This document shows, in pieces, positions 35,720 through 45,816 of a stretch of 64,000 nt of DNA (positions within the stretch are counted from its first letter, which is position 1; every line of letters begins with the position of its first letter). The notes beneath the pieces were generated by a model. It ran no database searches. It was not told the DNA's origin and saw nothing but the letters and a program-made list of their open reading frames with translations. Position numbers and translations under genes: made by a program. Location of the stretch: the NCBI GenBank assembly GCA_950295325.1, contig OX485804.1, positions 68,238,033 through 68,302,032 of the forward strand, given 5' to 3'. The DNA is from Polytrichum commune. Taxonomy: Eukaryota > Streptophyta > Polytrichopsida > Polytrichales > Polytrichaceae.

Positions 35720-36440
35720 TACTTGCGACATTGCCGGTTGCCAATAAAGATTTGTATTCAACTGCTCGTTCCAATATTTTGGTTGTTGTTGTTGTTGTTG
35801 TAAGGTTTTTGAGAAGAACCTCGTGGAGGTCGATGTGATGTTTTAACGAAATGCACTTCAAGTAATGCATGTATAGTCGCGTGGACTTCTCGAGCTGGAT
35901 GCGACTCAATATTCTTGAACAACTGTTGGTGTTTCTTTGTCAAAAAAATGTAAGATATGAGATGTAAGTGCTTCTTAAGTTTCATGTTCCTAGATTGTTG
36001 TGATAATATAGATGTAGTTGGGGGGAAAGGTAGATAATGTCTTCTTAATGAGTTCAGTTTCTTTAATGGTTTGTCCGCAGAGTCGAAGCTGAGCAGTGAT
36101 TCGGTGAAGCTCGGAGTTGAAGGAAACGAAGCCAAAACAATCCAACATTCTTAAATTCATCTAATCACTGCGGGCTTGAGGCATGAAAATAGTTTGTTGG
36201 TGGTGAAAACACACATATAGTTGACTCCAAAGGTTAGCTAGATCATCAACTTGAATATATTGCAAGCGTAGTGAGGGATCGAGGTGGCGGCGCAAGATAA
36301 GTAAGGCTTACCATCTGCATACAGGGGAAAAATCAACAACTTCTTTAACATTCAAAGTGTTCGCCAAGTCTTTGGCGGATAAAACTGTCTTGGCATCGTT
36401 CAACCACCCCAGAAAATTAGATCTGTTTGAGTTTAAAGCA
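35720..36440 (-). pseudogene. Decayed Ty1/copia gag (UBN2-type)
   Basis: Reading the minus strand from about 36,440 down and changing frame at least twice, the order of plant copia gag is recovered: NFLGWLNDAKTVLSAKDL, then LRRHLDPSLRLQYIQVDDL, LWSQLYVCFHHQQTIFMPQA, FNSELHRITAQLRLCGQTI with LIKKTLSTFPPN, then LISYIFLTKKHQQLFKNIES and HPAREVHA. This is the UBN2 gag family, which normally forms the capsid of copia elements. Stops (for example in VCRW* and ARSD*) and frameshifts make it non-functional. No adjoining pol or LTR was found. It is unrelated in sequence to the intact copia gag at 48-50 kb. Confidence 0.8.
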
Positions 36441-37904
36441 GGAAATAGTAAGGGTTAAAGGCAAAAACCGACAGCCGAACTTTGTGTTGACATTACTACG
36501 GCGTTAGCTGGACTTTGTGGGATGCGACGCGGTGCCACAAAAGAAGAAAGATACATGTGTAAATAAAAAGAAAACAGATGCCGATTGTAAATACAACTGT
36601 AGCATAGTGTTGACACAGTAGCTATGGCGCGAACAAATTTAAGTAAAGAGTAATCCGACGTCGAACAACGGTAGAATAAAACTATCTAAGAGAACTCAAA
36701 CTATCTAAGAACGGTAGACTAAAGATCAAAAGAAGTTTTGAAAGAGCACAAGAGCTAAAGTGCTGATAACGTGTTATGGATAAATACAAGTTTTGCATTG
36801 CCATCTTGATGCAAACCCGTGTACTTGAATCTATTTTCATCAAGGTGTGATTACGTAGGAACATGTCTCCAATGATCCCCAACATCTGCTTACCCTTGAT
36901 TGTCAAACACCTGTACAAATCTAATGCCTCCAAAGATGTATTTGACCATGGAGAAGTGAACACCATTTCATCGTACTCTACACAATCTTGGTTGTTTTCC
37001 TATAGCATGGCTAAAAATGCTAGATTCAAGGAGATCAAAAAAAAATTAGATCGCAACTCGGTGGTCAAATGGTCCATCCATTCATTTTCCCCTCATAGGC
37101 TTGCTGAGCAATCCTGGATTTCGGGGTGAAGGAGGGAAGTGTTGGGGTGGCGTTTGCAGGAAGCATCAGGAACCAAGGCTCCCACCATCGGTGTCATCAG
37201 AGTGCCCCCTATTATAAGCCTCTCAAAGACAATGTTGTTGCACAATTCCCCACACATATGCCATGTTGCTGTGAATCTCTGGGGTTGGGCACATGTGGTG
37301 CTGAAACAGATATAAACTTTCTCAAAAACTGGTTCTCTATTTACACATGGAACTTCTAAGACTTACTCCACATATAGCTCGATCCTACTCCAGACCAAAC
37401 TCTACTTCATTGTTCTGTGCAAATAAACAGTAACATCATCTCCACATGTCCCACACAGAAAGGTAAATAGATTCAGATAACATCATCTCCACTCAACCGT
37501 GAGCAAAGAGATCTTTTTATTAGAGACGAAAGTGTCTACCATGGCCAGAAACTTGAGACCTAGTTCCAACACATGGAGAGTCACTGGCCAGGAGAGGAAA
37601 AGCTAGAAAGAAAGAAAGGAAAAAGCTGTCTGCCCCGGTGCGGTGAGCGTGGAAGTATATCACCTGTTGAGAACTAATTCTTGGCAGGAAAACTCCATTC
37701 TTTGCAAGTAACTCAATTCTTGGCAAGTAATTCACTAATGGTCACATCGTGCTCACAATTCGGGGAATGAGGGGGAAAAGGGAGGTCCTTAACTTTAATC
37801 GGAAAAGGTTATTGGCAGAAAGGGTGGGGTGCGGAATGGTGAATGTGAAAGGAAAAAGGTAAACGTAAAAGAGGAATAAAGTGGGAAAATTTCTAGGGTT
37901 ATCA
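36441..37904. other. Intergenic stretch without supported gene
   Basis: Short ORFs on both strands (36,682-36,966 minus, 36,863-37,129 plus) overlap each other and show no domain. The stretch ends at the left boundary of the Harbinger complex. Confidence 0.35.
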
Positions 37905-38580
37905 GTGCCCAGCCGGCGGATTGCTATACCATGTAGCCGTGGGCCCCGCTTCCTGGGAAACGGGGGCTCCTACCACCCAGGTTGCCAACCGGCCCCGCTG
38001 GGCACAAGGCTGCGGCGGCACAACCTAGGCCGCCACATGGCGATGGCTGGGCCCTCGTAACTTTTGTAGGTTAAGTTTTTTTTTCCTTGAATTTTTTTGT
38101 GCTTGTTGGAGCTTAAGGACCAGGGGTGTTTCAAGAGTTTAGAGCTTTAGTTTTTTTTTCTTTTTTTCAAACACCGCTTCAATTTGGCGTGTTTTCTCCG
38201 GGATTAATTTGTGGGGTTTGGATCAATTTAATCGAGATAGATGATATGGACATTGTAATGTTTTTTTTGTTTTTTTTAATCGTGGATGCGGATACAAGCC
38301 TTGTTCGGCGCGTGAAGAGGTTGCGGACTCTCAACAGACTTTGCACTGTCTCCGAGACATCTCTCGCGTCTCGGATGCTGCCCATAATTTTATCAATGGT
38401 TGCGCACACAGTAAGGGGTCCCGGACGTGAATGGTGGAAGGTGACTCACCAGTGCACACATTGGCAAGAGATCAAGGACAATGCTTGACAAACAAGCACA
38501 AAATTTCGTGACGACAAATACAAACTAGCATATCGAATGCCTTCTGCGGAATTTGATTCATTGTCATAGAAATTGAATAA
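37905..38580 (+). repeat. Inverted copy of Harbinger leader and transposase 5' end
   Basis: The plus strand here matches the minus strand of 42,665-42,069 continuing at 41,098-41,040. Shared phrases are GTGCCCAGCCGGCG, CACATGGCGATGGCTGGGCC, GTGTTTCAAGAGTTTAGAGC, GTGGATGCGGATACAAGCC and ACAAATACAAACTAGCATAT. The frame reads VKRLRTL, then GREWWKV and DDKYKLAYRM, with a stop between the last two. The match ends about 38,580, inside the transposase coding region. Confidence 0.85.
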
Positions 38581-39042
38581 TTACATAGTACAAACAAAGA
38601 TAACAACACAATAACAAAACCAAATTCGGTATTGAATAATTTAAGAGCCCACAAAAAGCCGAAATAATGCCAACATAGTGAAAACCAATATTCCAAATGT
38701 GATTAAACCATCATCTACATTGCGAAATATATTTACATATCATAGTAATCTTTATATGAAAAAATATATATTTGTAAACTATTAATAGCATTTAAAAAAA
38801 TGCACACACATGTGGCAACATAAAGAAATGACAAAACCAAATCAAAATCAAATATACTACATGAGGGAAGAGACGTAGTAGCACTTTTAAAACAATAACA
38901 TATAAAACGATAGAATATCTAAAACAAAAAATCATATATATAATCCATTATAATGCTCATCCATTCACTCCGAAATAAGCAAGATTTTGTTGGCCATCAT
39001 CGTAGAAAACAAAGTTGCAATGGCCATCTAGGTAGCCCTCGC

Positions 39043-40004
39043 TTAGCGACGAGACTCGGTCTCAATCTCCTCAAGCCGTAATGTCATGCGCTCATTAGAG
39101 TCAATCAATAACTGTGTCATGCGTTCAGCAGACTGCATATTGTGTTGCTCTACCTTCGCGGTGTCCTCTGCAAAGCTATTGATGGCGCTCGCCAAAGAAA
39201 TGGTGTCAGTGAGGGTACGTTTCCTAGCGTTCGATTTCCCTGCAACTCCAGGTCGCATGCATGAAGCAGACTTCGGCGAAAGATGATTATGCGTTGAGCT
39301 ATCGCGTACATGTTGTGAACCTGCAATGTCGGGTATGTTCACAGTCTCGGGGTCCACATCAACAAGATGATCCAGTGTAGGCGATGCGCGACCAATATGA
39401 GATTCCCCAATATCCTCAACATGTACCATGAGAACGAAACTTTCTCCCTGCGCAAGCTCCCCCAGGAGGGACGACCTTGGTCGCAACCCCCCACCAAACC
39501 ATCTCCATTTGCGGTGTCGCCCATGATATATTTCATGCGCTTAAACCACACCTACGTAAAGCCACTGCCGCCAATTTGCTCCTCCGGTAGGGTCTTTTGA
39601 CGCCGGTACTCTGCCTTCAACTTTTCAATCTTATACTTGATATGAGTATCCACCCGCCGGAGCTCAGTAGACATTTGTCTTGTGTGTTCGATCCGGATGC
39701 GGGTTCAATGACGGGCGGCTAGTAACCTCATTTTACAATGCATCCACTCTACCTTGTACAAGTATAATATGTTTGCAATGGCGACATCGTTCTTCCTCCC
39801 ACCGGGATGAACATCCACAACTCCCAACGCGGGTTTCTTTCTCCCCACATACTTCTTAGGTTGAATACCCGGTCCCACAACTAGAGGTGGCACCCCAAAA
39901 ACACTAGGATGAGCAACCGGGGCAACGGCAGGCACAATCATATCTCCAATAGGCCCCTCCATCGATTCCACGAAAGCCTTAAAATTTGGATTAAAACTCA
40001 ACAC
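39043..40004 (-). pseudogene. Harbinger Myb/SANT-like accessory protein, broken
   Basis: Three minus-strand blocks in order: GRKNDVAIANILYLYKVEWM (about 39,790-39,730), a basic helix LRRVDTHIKYKIEKLKAEYR followed by RQKTLPEEQIGGSGF and a stop (about 39,675-39,560), then an acidic linker and coiled tail ending RMTLRLEEIE (to 39,043). This is the layout of the Myb/SANT-like domain proteins that accompany Harbinger transposases and bind their TIRs. A stop codon after SGF (about 39,557) and a frame change near 39,700 break it. Confidence 0.65.
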
Positions 40005-40014
40005 ATGGAAATAC

Positions 40015-40655
40015 GTTAACTAGCCAATGCAATGTATGGTACCAAAGAACATGCAAATTCGAGCAAATGACAATCAAATAACCGAGTACGTGCGGAAATC
40101 TAAATCTGACTGAAAATTGAGGAAAAAACTTTTGGAATCCCTAAATATGCTGTGCAGAAAGAATGATGTGGTCACTTGGAGCAGTAAAAAAACTGCGGTA
40201 AAAATTTGAATCTATTGCTTCGGGATAAAACGCAATGCATTTTTTACTGCACCGAGTAAAAACCCTGGCATCTTGCGCGGCGGCCCAATCTGGGCGTTTG
40301 TAGCTTATATGTTGTACCCTGTCGCCTCCCATTTTGGCTGCAAGACAACACTTGAACCTCATGTGCCCAACATTTGGGCCTCATGTGCCAGGGTTTTACT
40401 CGGTGCAATAAAAACTGCACTACGTTTTATCCTAAAGTAGTAAAAACTTAAATTTTTACCATATTTTTATACACAATTTTTTTACTGCTCCGAGTGGACA
40501 CAACAGTCTGTCTGCACAACATATTTAGGGATTCCAGGAGTTTTTTCTCAGTTTTCAGTCAGATTTGAATTTCCGCACGTGCTCGGTTAATTGATTGTCA
40601 TTTGCTCGAATTTGCATGTTTTTTGGTGCCGTACATTGCATTGGCTAGTTAGCGT
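40015..40655. mobile_element. Foldback MITE (~640 bp) inside Harbinger
   Basis: The left end GTTAACTAGCCAATGCAATG pairs with the right end (reverse complement GCTAACTAGCCAATGCAATG). The arms run about 250 bp each (to about 40,270 and from about 40,391) through GAGCAAATGACAATCAA, GGAATCCCTAAATATG, TTTTTACTGC and CGAGTAAAA(C)CC. The loop is GC-rich. It separates the transposase remnant from the Myb-like remnant. No clear TSD was read. Confidence 0.8.
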
Positions 40656-40663
40656 CATTCCTT

Positions 40664-41098
40664 GTGTTAGATTTGTGTAGTATCACGTCGACTTGGCTTC
40701 GTTTTCATGGGAATGTGGGTGCCGTCGATAGAGCCAGTCACGTTGGGAAGCCCGCACACATACTGGAATCTATCGACAATATGTTGCAATCGTGGTCCGT
40801 GAGGTATAGATATATATTTAGCAAAAAAATTCTGCTCATAAGATAAAACGCCAACAACTAGATCAACGTATTTACGAATGGTAGACGCTCAAACTCCGAA
40901 TCTATCGGCGAACAATCTGACACTTAAATCATGAACCAGACGGAACACAACTATACCTACAATCATATCTACAGGCAGAGGCTCTCGTACGAACATAAGA
41001 GATTTGGATCAAATCCAAGGTTCAATTTCTGTGACAAGGAATCGAAATGCCGTATAAGACATTCGATATGCTAGTTTGTATTTGTCGTTGTCACAACC
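40664..41098 (-). pseudogene. PIF/Harbinger DDE transposase core, broken
   Basis: The minus frame reads DNDKYKLAYRM, FRFLVTEIEPWI then a stop, MIVGIVVFRLVHDLSVRLFA with DRFGV then a stop, STIRKYVDLVVGVL, FAKYISIPHGPRLQHIVDRF and CGLPNVTGSIDGTHIPM. The last block is the hallmark of the DDE_Tnp_4 / Harbinger transposase, and its Asp is the first catalytic acid. In-frame stops interrupt the frame after EPWI and after FGV. The C-terminal half with the remaining acidic residues is missing; the frame ends at the foldback insertion. The N-terminus continues at 42,069-42,384 beyond the solo LTR. Confidence 0.85.
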
Positions 41099-42063
41099 CT
41101 TGCTAGCCCCCCCTTGACCATCTTGCCAATTTTCAATTCTAGCAAAGGTTACGAGTGGCTAACCCTTCGCATACCGCCGTGCTAATGGTTAGCTTCTTTA
41201 ACCCCGGACCAATAGTTCATAGGAGGGAACCAACCCTCCTACTTTGCTTTCGGGACTCACCCCTTAATCGGTAACCCATTTCCCCAATGTGGACTTCCAT
41301 CCATGGAAGTCCAATCCTATGTTGATCATCGCGTTGCCGGAGCAACACTACAACAACCCGAACCATACTAGGCAACTATGGCCTCACAATAGGCCAAAGC
41401 CCATGGAGGCCTTGCCGTTCGGCCTCGGGTGGGTGAGGCCACACCACCTCACCCATATAAGCCTCTAGGACTCTACGCGGGGCCCCTACCCCACCGTCAA
41501 CCAACCTCTTGTCTCTCTACCAAGAGTTGGGGCCAAGTGGACATTTTCCCTTAGCCGCTGGGCCTAGAAGCCCCCAGCAGCTTCAGACCATCATAACTTC
41601 CTTGTATGATGTCTGATTCCAGCAACCAACCACTCCATCTTCATCTACGCTTCACGTAGATGCCGATGGACTCCTCACTTGCCCCATTTGGGCAAGTGGT
41701 GAGGAAGTTATGCCTGTTTGAACCTTGGCAGTCCCGGGAATCACTCGCAGGCACTGCTGTACCAGGGCGCTGTCCCGGGACAGCGCCCCACTCAAATGGC
41801 CATAACTCCTAGCTCACACCTCCGATTGAGGTGTTCTTGAGCTTTCTAGAATCACCACGCCATGAGCTACGCATAGCTCATGGCCTTACCCTTGTGCCTC
41901 CTAGTCTTCGTGGATGGGAGGCGTTCCCAACGCCCGGGGACCTCACCCACACTAGGATCACTTGGGCCCTCTCACCAACGGCGCCACAAGTCCCGGGTGT
42001 CACTCCGGGGTCCCCCTTGTGCCCATGGTGTTTCGGGCACTCCTCATGGAGAGGTGCGCGACA
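41099..42063. mobile_element. Solo LTR (965 bp), probably Ty3/gypsy
   Basis: Begins TGTCACAACCC and ends GGTGCGCGACA, the TG...CA ends of an LTR. The 5-bp duplication GTCGT flanks it (41,094-41,098 and 42,064-42,068). Removing it and one duplication rejoins the Harbinger transposase sequence in the order seen in the uninterrupted copy at about 38,513. No internal retroelement domains are present, so it is a solo LTR left by recombination. A TGTCACAACCC start is typical of plant gypsy LTRs, which suggests but does not prove a plus orientation. Confidence 0.85.
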
Positions 42064-42665
42064 GTCGTCACGATATTTTGTGCTTGTTTGCCAAGCATTG
42101 CCCTCGATCTCTTGCCAATGTGTGCACTGGTGAGGCTTATTTCACCATTCACGTCCGGGACCCCTTACTGTGTGCGCAACCATCGATAAAATTATGGGCA
42201 ACACCTGAGACGCGAGAGATGTGTCGGAGACAGTGTAAACTCCGTCGAGAGTCCGCAACCTCTTCACGCGCCGAACAAGGCTTGTATCCGCATCCACGAT
42301 GAAAAATAAAAACATTACAATGTCCATATCATCCATCTCGATTAAATTGATCCAAAACCCACAAATTAATCCCGGAGAAAACACGCCAAATTAAAGCGGT
42401 GTTTTAAAAACAACCTAAAGCTCTAAACTCTTGAAACACCCCTGATCCTTAAGCTCCAACAAGCACAAAAAAATTCAAGGAAAAAAAAACCTTAACCTAC
42501 AAAAGTTACGGGGGCCCAGCCATCGCCATGTGGCGGCCCAGGCTGTGCTGCCGCAGCCTTGCGCCCAACGGGGCCGGCTGGCAGGAACCCCCGTTTCTTG
42601 GGAAGCGGGGCCCGCGGCTGCAGGGTACAACAGTGCGCCGGCTGGGCACCATATGTGCCCAGCCC

Positions 42666-44726
42666 CTCTGTCTCTGTTTCCGCAAGTCCTCGGGAGATTC
42701 CCTCTCCTCACTCCTCAATACTGCTAGAACCTTGAGTTGTCCTCCCAAATTCCTGACTGGGCGCTGTAAAACATACACTCCCAAGAGATTGTGGTCCCTC
42801 TACAAAGATTCTTGATGATTTAGTAAACTGGACAGTGCATTCACCAGGTGCAGATCCGCGGTTGCACGGAATGGCACATGCTCCGCCTTGAACACTCGTA
42901 GGCGTCGAGTGGGAGCGAAGTCTTTCAGACAAGCCAGGAGATGACCCTGCCATATCGCACCACAATAAACTTCACAGTGCTTGGGCTTGAAATCCAGAAA
43001 AGGACCATTTCAATGTCCAAGGAGAACTAGCTTTGAATCTACAAATGCTCGGGAAATGGTAGAAGCGCCATTCTTAAACTGACCCTGACGTCACCAGTAA
43101 GTTCACTTTCCCCATAGCGCATATCAATCAATTGGACATCACTTCCATTGATGTGGTCATCATCATCAAGTGCATTGATCATCGTTTCAACTCAGCCAGC
43201 CCAACGCCATTCCTTTGACATCTGGACTACTATCCTTAGAATGAGAGTACACTACTGTGGGAGTTGACTACATTCTGGAACATAATTTTGCAAAAAAGCA
43301 TGAACAATTGTCCATCCGCAAACAATTCTTGGAGACCGGGTTGTCACCCTGTTCAAAGCCAGGCATTCTACAAATACCTGCACTGTGACGGAGTACTTGC
43401 AAGGCGCCCAAGAGAGCCAATGAGGAAGCACCTCCCTGCAAAGATTGCATTCGATCAAGTGCACATCTACAAAGGTGGGTCGCACTTTGAGTAAAAACTG
43501 TATACCTTATTAAAAAGCATTCATGAGCAAATCTCGCAATCTCTACTCAAATCATGATCATGATGGTCAACTCAAACCAACGGTCTGACCTTAAAAGCGA
43601 GTGACCTCTGCGCCAACCAAGAATGAAGCCGCTGCACTGGCCACGTTCATACCACTCTTGGCTCAAGAATCTGATCCCAAATGCACCTGCGCACTAAGAA
43701 GGATAGTGGTCCAACCAGGGCTAACACACAAATTCCCAAAAGATGAAGTTCTACAGAACCATCAGGAGTTTGCCAAGGGCTGGAACAAATTATATCGACT
43801 CCTGCAAAGACAAGCCTTTCTATGGGTGTGGCTAAAATGATCGAGAGAGACGCAGGAGAAAGGCAACGCACGGCGAACGGCGGAATTGAAGCAAGTGGGA
43901 CAGATACGAGGCTGAATAGAGATCGATCAACTGACACAGGAGTTTTGCAGTGTTGAGCTCTAAGGGAGAAAGTGTCGGCCTCGGCTCTCTAGCTGCTTCT
44001 GTCGTAGAGCTGCAGAGGGAGGAGTAGTAGCAGTACCGTGGCAAGAAAAGTGAGGAAGATGCCACTCGGATCCCACCCAGTTGTGTTCGCCGAGGCCCAC
44101 GCGGAATTGACAACTTCAAAGACGTACTCAACTTTAATTGACAATTTCCAGTGACCGAGTATGAGGTTAATGCGTGATGCAAAGCTACCACACACTTGAT
44201 CCGCCACTCTAGATTGAAGCTGGCGCTCGAAATGTGTGCAAAAGTGTGTAACGATCTGTTGGTTGGTTCTGAGTGTCTGTACCATGCCCAAGTGCCATGC
44301 GGGGATTCGGACTCTTTACCAATGCTTCATCAGCGGCCACTGGATACTGATATTTTGATATCCTCTCACACACCAATTCAAAGCCTACAAGGATGAAGGT
44401 CTAGTGAAGCGTACAGCAGCATCCCATGTGATGTGAACCTCAGATTTGTTTTTGTGGACATCGATGTGTTTCTTACGGGTCGAGGTTTATGTCTCCGAGC
44501 CTGTCGATGGTGAAGTGAAAGGTGACAAGATTGAATTCAAGAAGCCACGAGGACCTAATTTGAGCTACACTCGGTCGACGCCCCTCGTGCGATGCAATTC
44601 TGCCTCGTCGAGGTGTCTGTCATCAAGGGAAGATCACGAGACATAATTGTGACAATAAGCATGCTCTTTGTGCAGTGGCGTCGATTATTTTGAGACATTT
44701 TGTGTGTGGAATAGTTTGTCTATGGA
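42666..44726 (-). pseudogene. Coding-like segments of unrecognised gene, minus strand
   Basis: Several minus-strand blocks look translated. One is at about 43,190-43,045 (ALDDDDHINGSDVQLIDMRY then GESELTGDVRVSLRM). Another is at about 42,990-42,803 (FKPKHCEVYCGAIWQGHLLA then LKDFAPTRRLRVFKAEHVPF), ending HQESL at a TAG; after the TAG the same frame stays open as LLGVYVLQRPVRNLGGQLKV to about 42,670. Further candidates lie at 43,450-43,390, 43,800-43,680 and 44,291-43,990. Some plus-strand blocks also look plausible (43,350-43,480 and 44,470-44,580), so strand is not certain. I do not recognise the family. The in-frame TAG, the abutting Harbinger element and the copia element on the other side fit a broken gene. 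Confidence 0.35.
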
Positions 44727-44731
44727 GACTG

Positions 44732-44969
44732 TGTAGAAGACTAACTAACTGCCGAGACTAACACGCCGCTTAGAGACAGAACTCACTGGCTCGGAACATA
44801 CAGTTCAAATTAAGCCTCAAATGGTCTTGGGATATATACATGGTGTTAGCCCTAATTAATTAAATGCTAACCCTAACCAGTAATCCCTAACCCTAAACTA
44901 ATCCCCTACTCCTAAACCTAAGGAACTAATGTACACTTGGATGAAGCCTTGTAAGCAGATGGTCCAACA
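44732..44969 (-). repeat. 3' LTR of copia element
   Basis: On the minus strand it starts TGTTGGACCATCTGC and ends TCTTCTACA. It contains a TATA-like CATGTATATATCCC and several TTAGGG/TTTAGGG motifs (GTTTAGGGTTAGGG and GGTTAGGGTTAGC). It is identical to the other LTR and is flanked outside by GACTG. Confidence 0.97.
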
Positions 44970-44979
44970 CCCCCTCTTG
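44970..44979 (-). promoter_or_regulatory. Polypurine tract (plus-strand primer)
   Basis: The minus strand reads CAAGAGGGGG directly before the 3' LTR start TGTTGG, the expected position and composition of a PPT. Confidence 0.85.
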
Positions 44980-45060
44980 CGAACAAGGCACTTGACTGAG
45001 CCTTAATTTAGCAGCAGTCGTTGACTTGAGAAACCTCAGAGAGAGAGAGAGAGTGACGCA

Positions 45061-45816
45061 ATGGATCTGCGCCTGAGAGAGATTACGTGGGTTCGATTAC
45101 TGTCGCTCCTGTTGTGGACGTTGTTGGTGATGCTGAAGAAAGCGATTACCCAGTTGATAGAAGTGGTTGAAAGAGGGGTCTTTGATGTGAGCACTCCGAT
45201 GGCAGGAAAGAGTGACCAAGATAATTCGAAAGGGAAGGCGACATTACTACCCCCTCTGAGTGACGAACTGGTCCTTTCGCGAATTTGGCCTTTAATGCAT
45301 CAGAGAGTAAACATCTCTCTCCTGTGGAGATTGAGGAGAGTGAATAAAACATGGAAGAGAAAGGTGGGAGATTCACTGGAGTGGGCAGCTGTAGATATAG
45401 TCAAAGTGGATACCCCTGGCCTCATTCGATATTTGAAGAAAATTGGTGAACTCCGCCCTTCGCTACGTGAACGAGTAGAGAGCGAATTGGATTCGCTTGC
45501 AGTGCTCCTCTGCGAGCATCTCTCCGATTTTGCCTCTTCGCCAAAGTTGTCTTCGTTGGATGCAGGTAGAATCGAGGTGTCCAAGGCCGTCGAAGAGGAG
45601 AGCAAGGTTGGCTCCTCGTCGAAAGGGGGTACAGGCAGTGCTGTGAAGAACAGGGGCTATGTTTGTAGGTGGATTGATTACACAGGGTTTGAGAATTTCC
45701 AGGAGAGAAGTAGAAATGAGTATGACTGGAGTGAGGAAGAAGAAATCGAGGCCTATGCGTCTTCTTCTGAGAGCTCAATGAGAGCATACTATCCCCGTCA
45801 TGCAGTGAGGTTTTGA
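45061..45816 (+). CDS. F-box-like antisense ORF carried by copia element (251 aa)
   Basis: An uninterrupted 251-codon ORF on the strand opposite gag-pol. It starts 92 bp inside the left LTR, after a GA-rich leader (45,038-45,052), and ends tail-to-tail with pol, overlapping its end by about 19 bp. Residues 1-35 are hydrophobic and basic (WVRLLSLLLWTLLVMLKKAI), possibly a membrane anchor. Residues about 62-105 fit an F-box-like helical pattern: LPPLSDELVLSRIWPLM, then NISLLWRLRRVNKTWKRKV. A leucine-rich helical stretch follows (RPSLRERVESELDSLAVLL), then a Ser/Glu-rich acidic tail (DWSEEEEIEA). F-box proteins are substrate receptors of SCF ubiquitin ligases; here that role is only inferred. 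Full openness in an element with identical LTRs argues for recent selection or capture. It is not part of the normal copia gene set. It could be expressed from an antisense promoter in the 3' LTR. Confidence 0.8.
   Translation: MDLRLREITWVRLLSLLLWTLLVMLKKAITQLIEVVERGVFDVSTPMAGKSDQDNSKGKATLLPPLSDELVLSRIWPLMHQRVNISLLWRLRRVNKTWKRKVGDSLEWAAVDIVKVDTPGLIRYLKKIGELRPSLRERVESELDSLAVLLCEHLSDFASSPKLSSLDAGRIEVSKAVEEESKVGSSSKGGTGSAVKNRGYVCRWIDYTGFENFQERSRNEYDWSEEEEIEAYASSSESSMRAYYPRHAVRF

Larger units (their letters stand above)
37905..42665 (-). mobile_element. Degenerate PIF/Harbinger element with inverted 5'-end duplication
   Basis: On the minus strand from 42,665 the order is: a GC-rich leader containing GTGCCCAGCCGGCG, the transposase N-terminus, a solo LTR insertion, the transposase core, a foldback insertion, then a Myb/SANT-like ORF. 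PIF/Harbinger elements encode exactly these two proteins: a DDE transposase and a Myb-like DNA-binding partner. At the far side (37,905-38,580) about 675 bp of the leader and transposase start are present again in the opposite orientation. Both protein frames carry stops, so this copy is not autonomous. The outermost TIRs and TSD could not be fixed. GGGGCTGGGCAC near 42,665 may be the right terminus. Confidence 0.8.

Noticed and set aside
39339..39551. Independent small genes inside the Harbinger complex
   Set aside because: These frames are shifted readings of the broken Myb/SANT-like protein.
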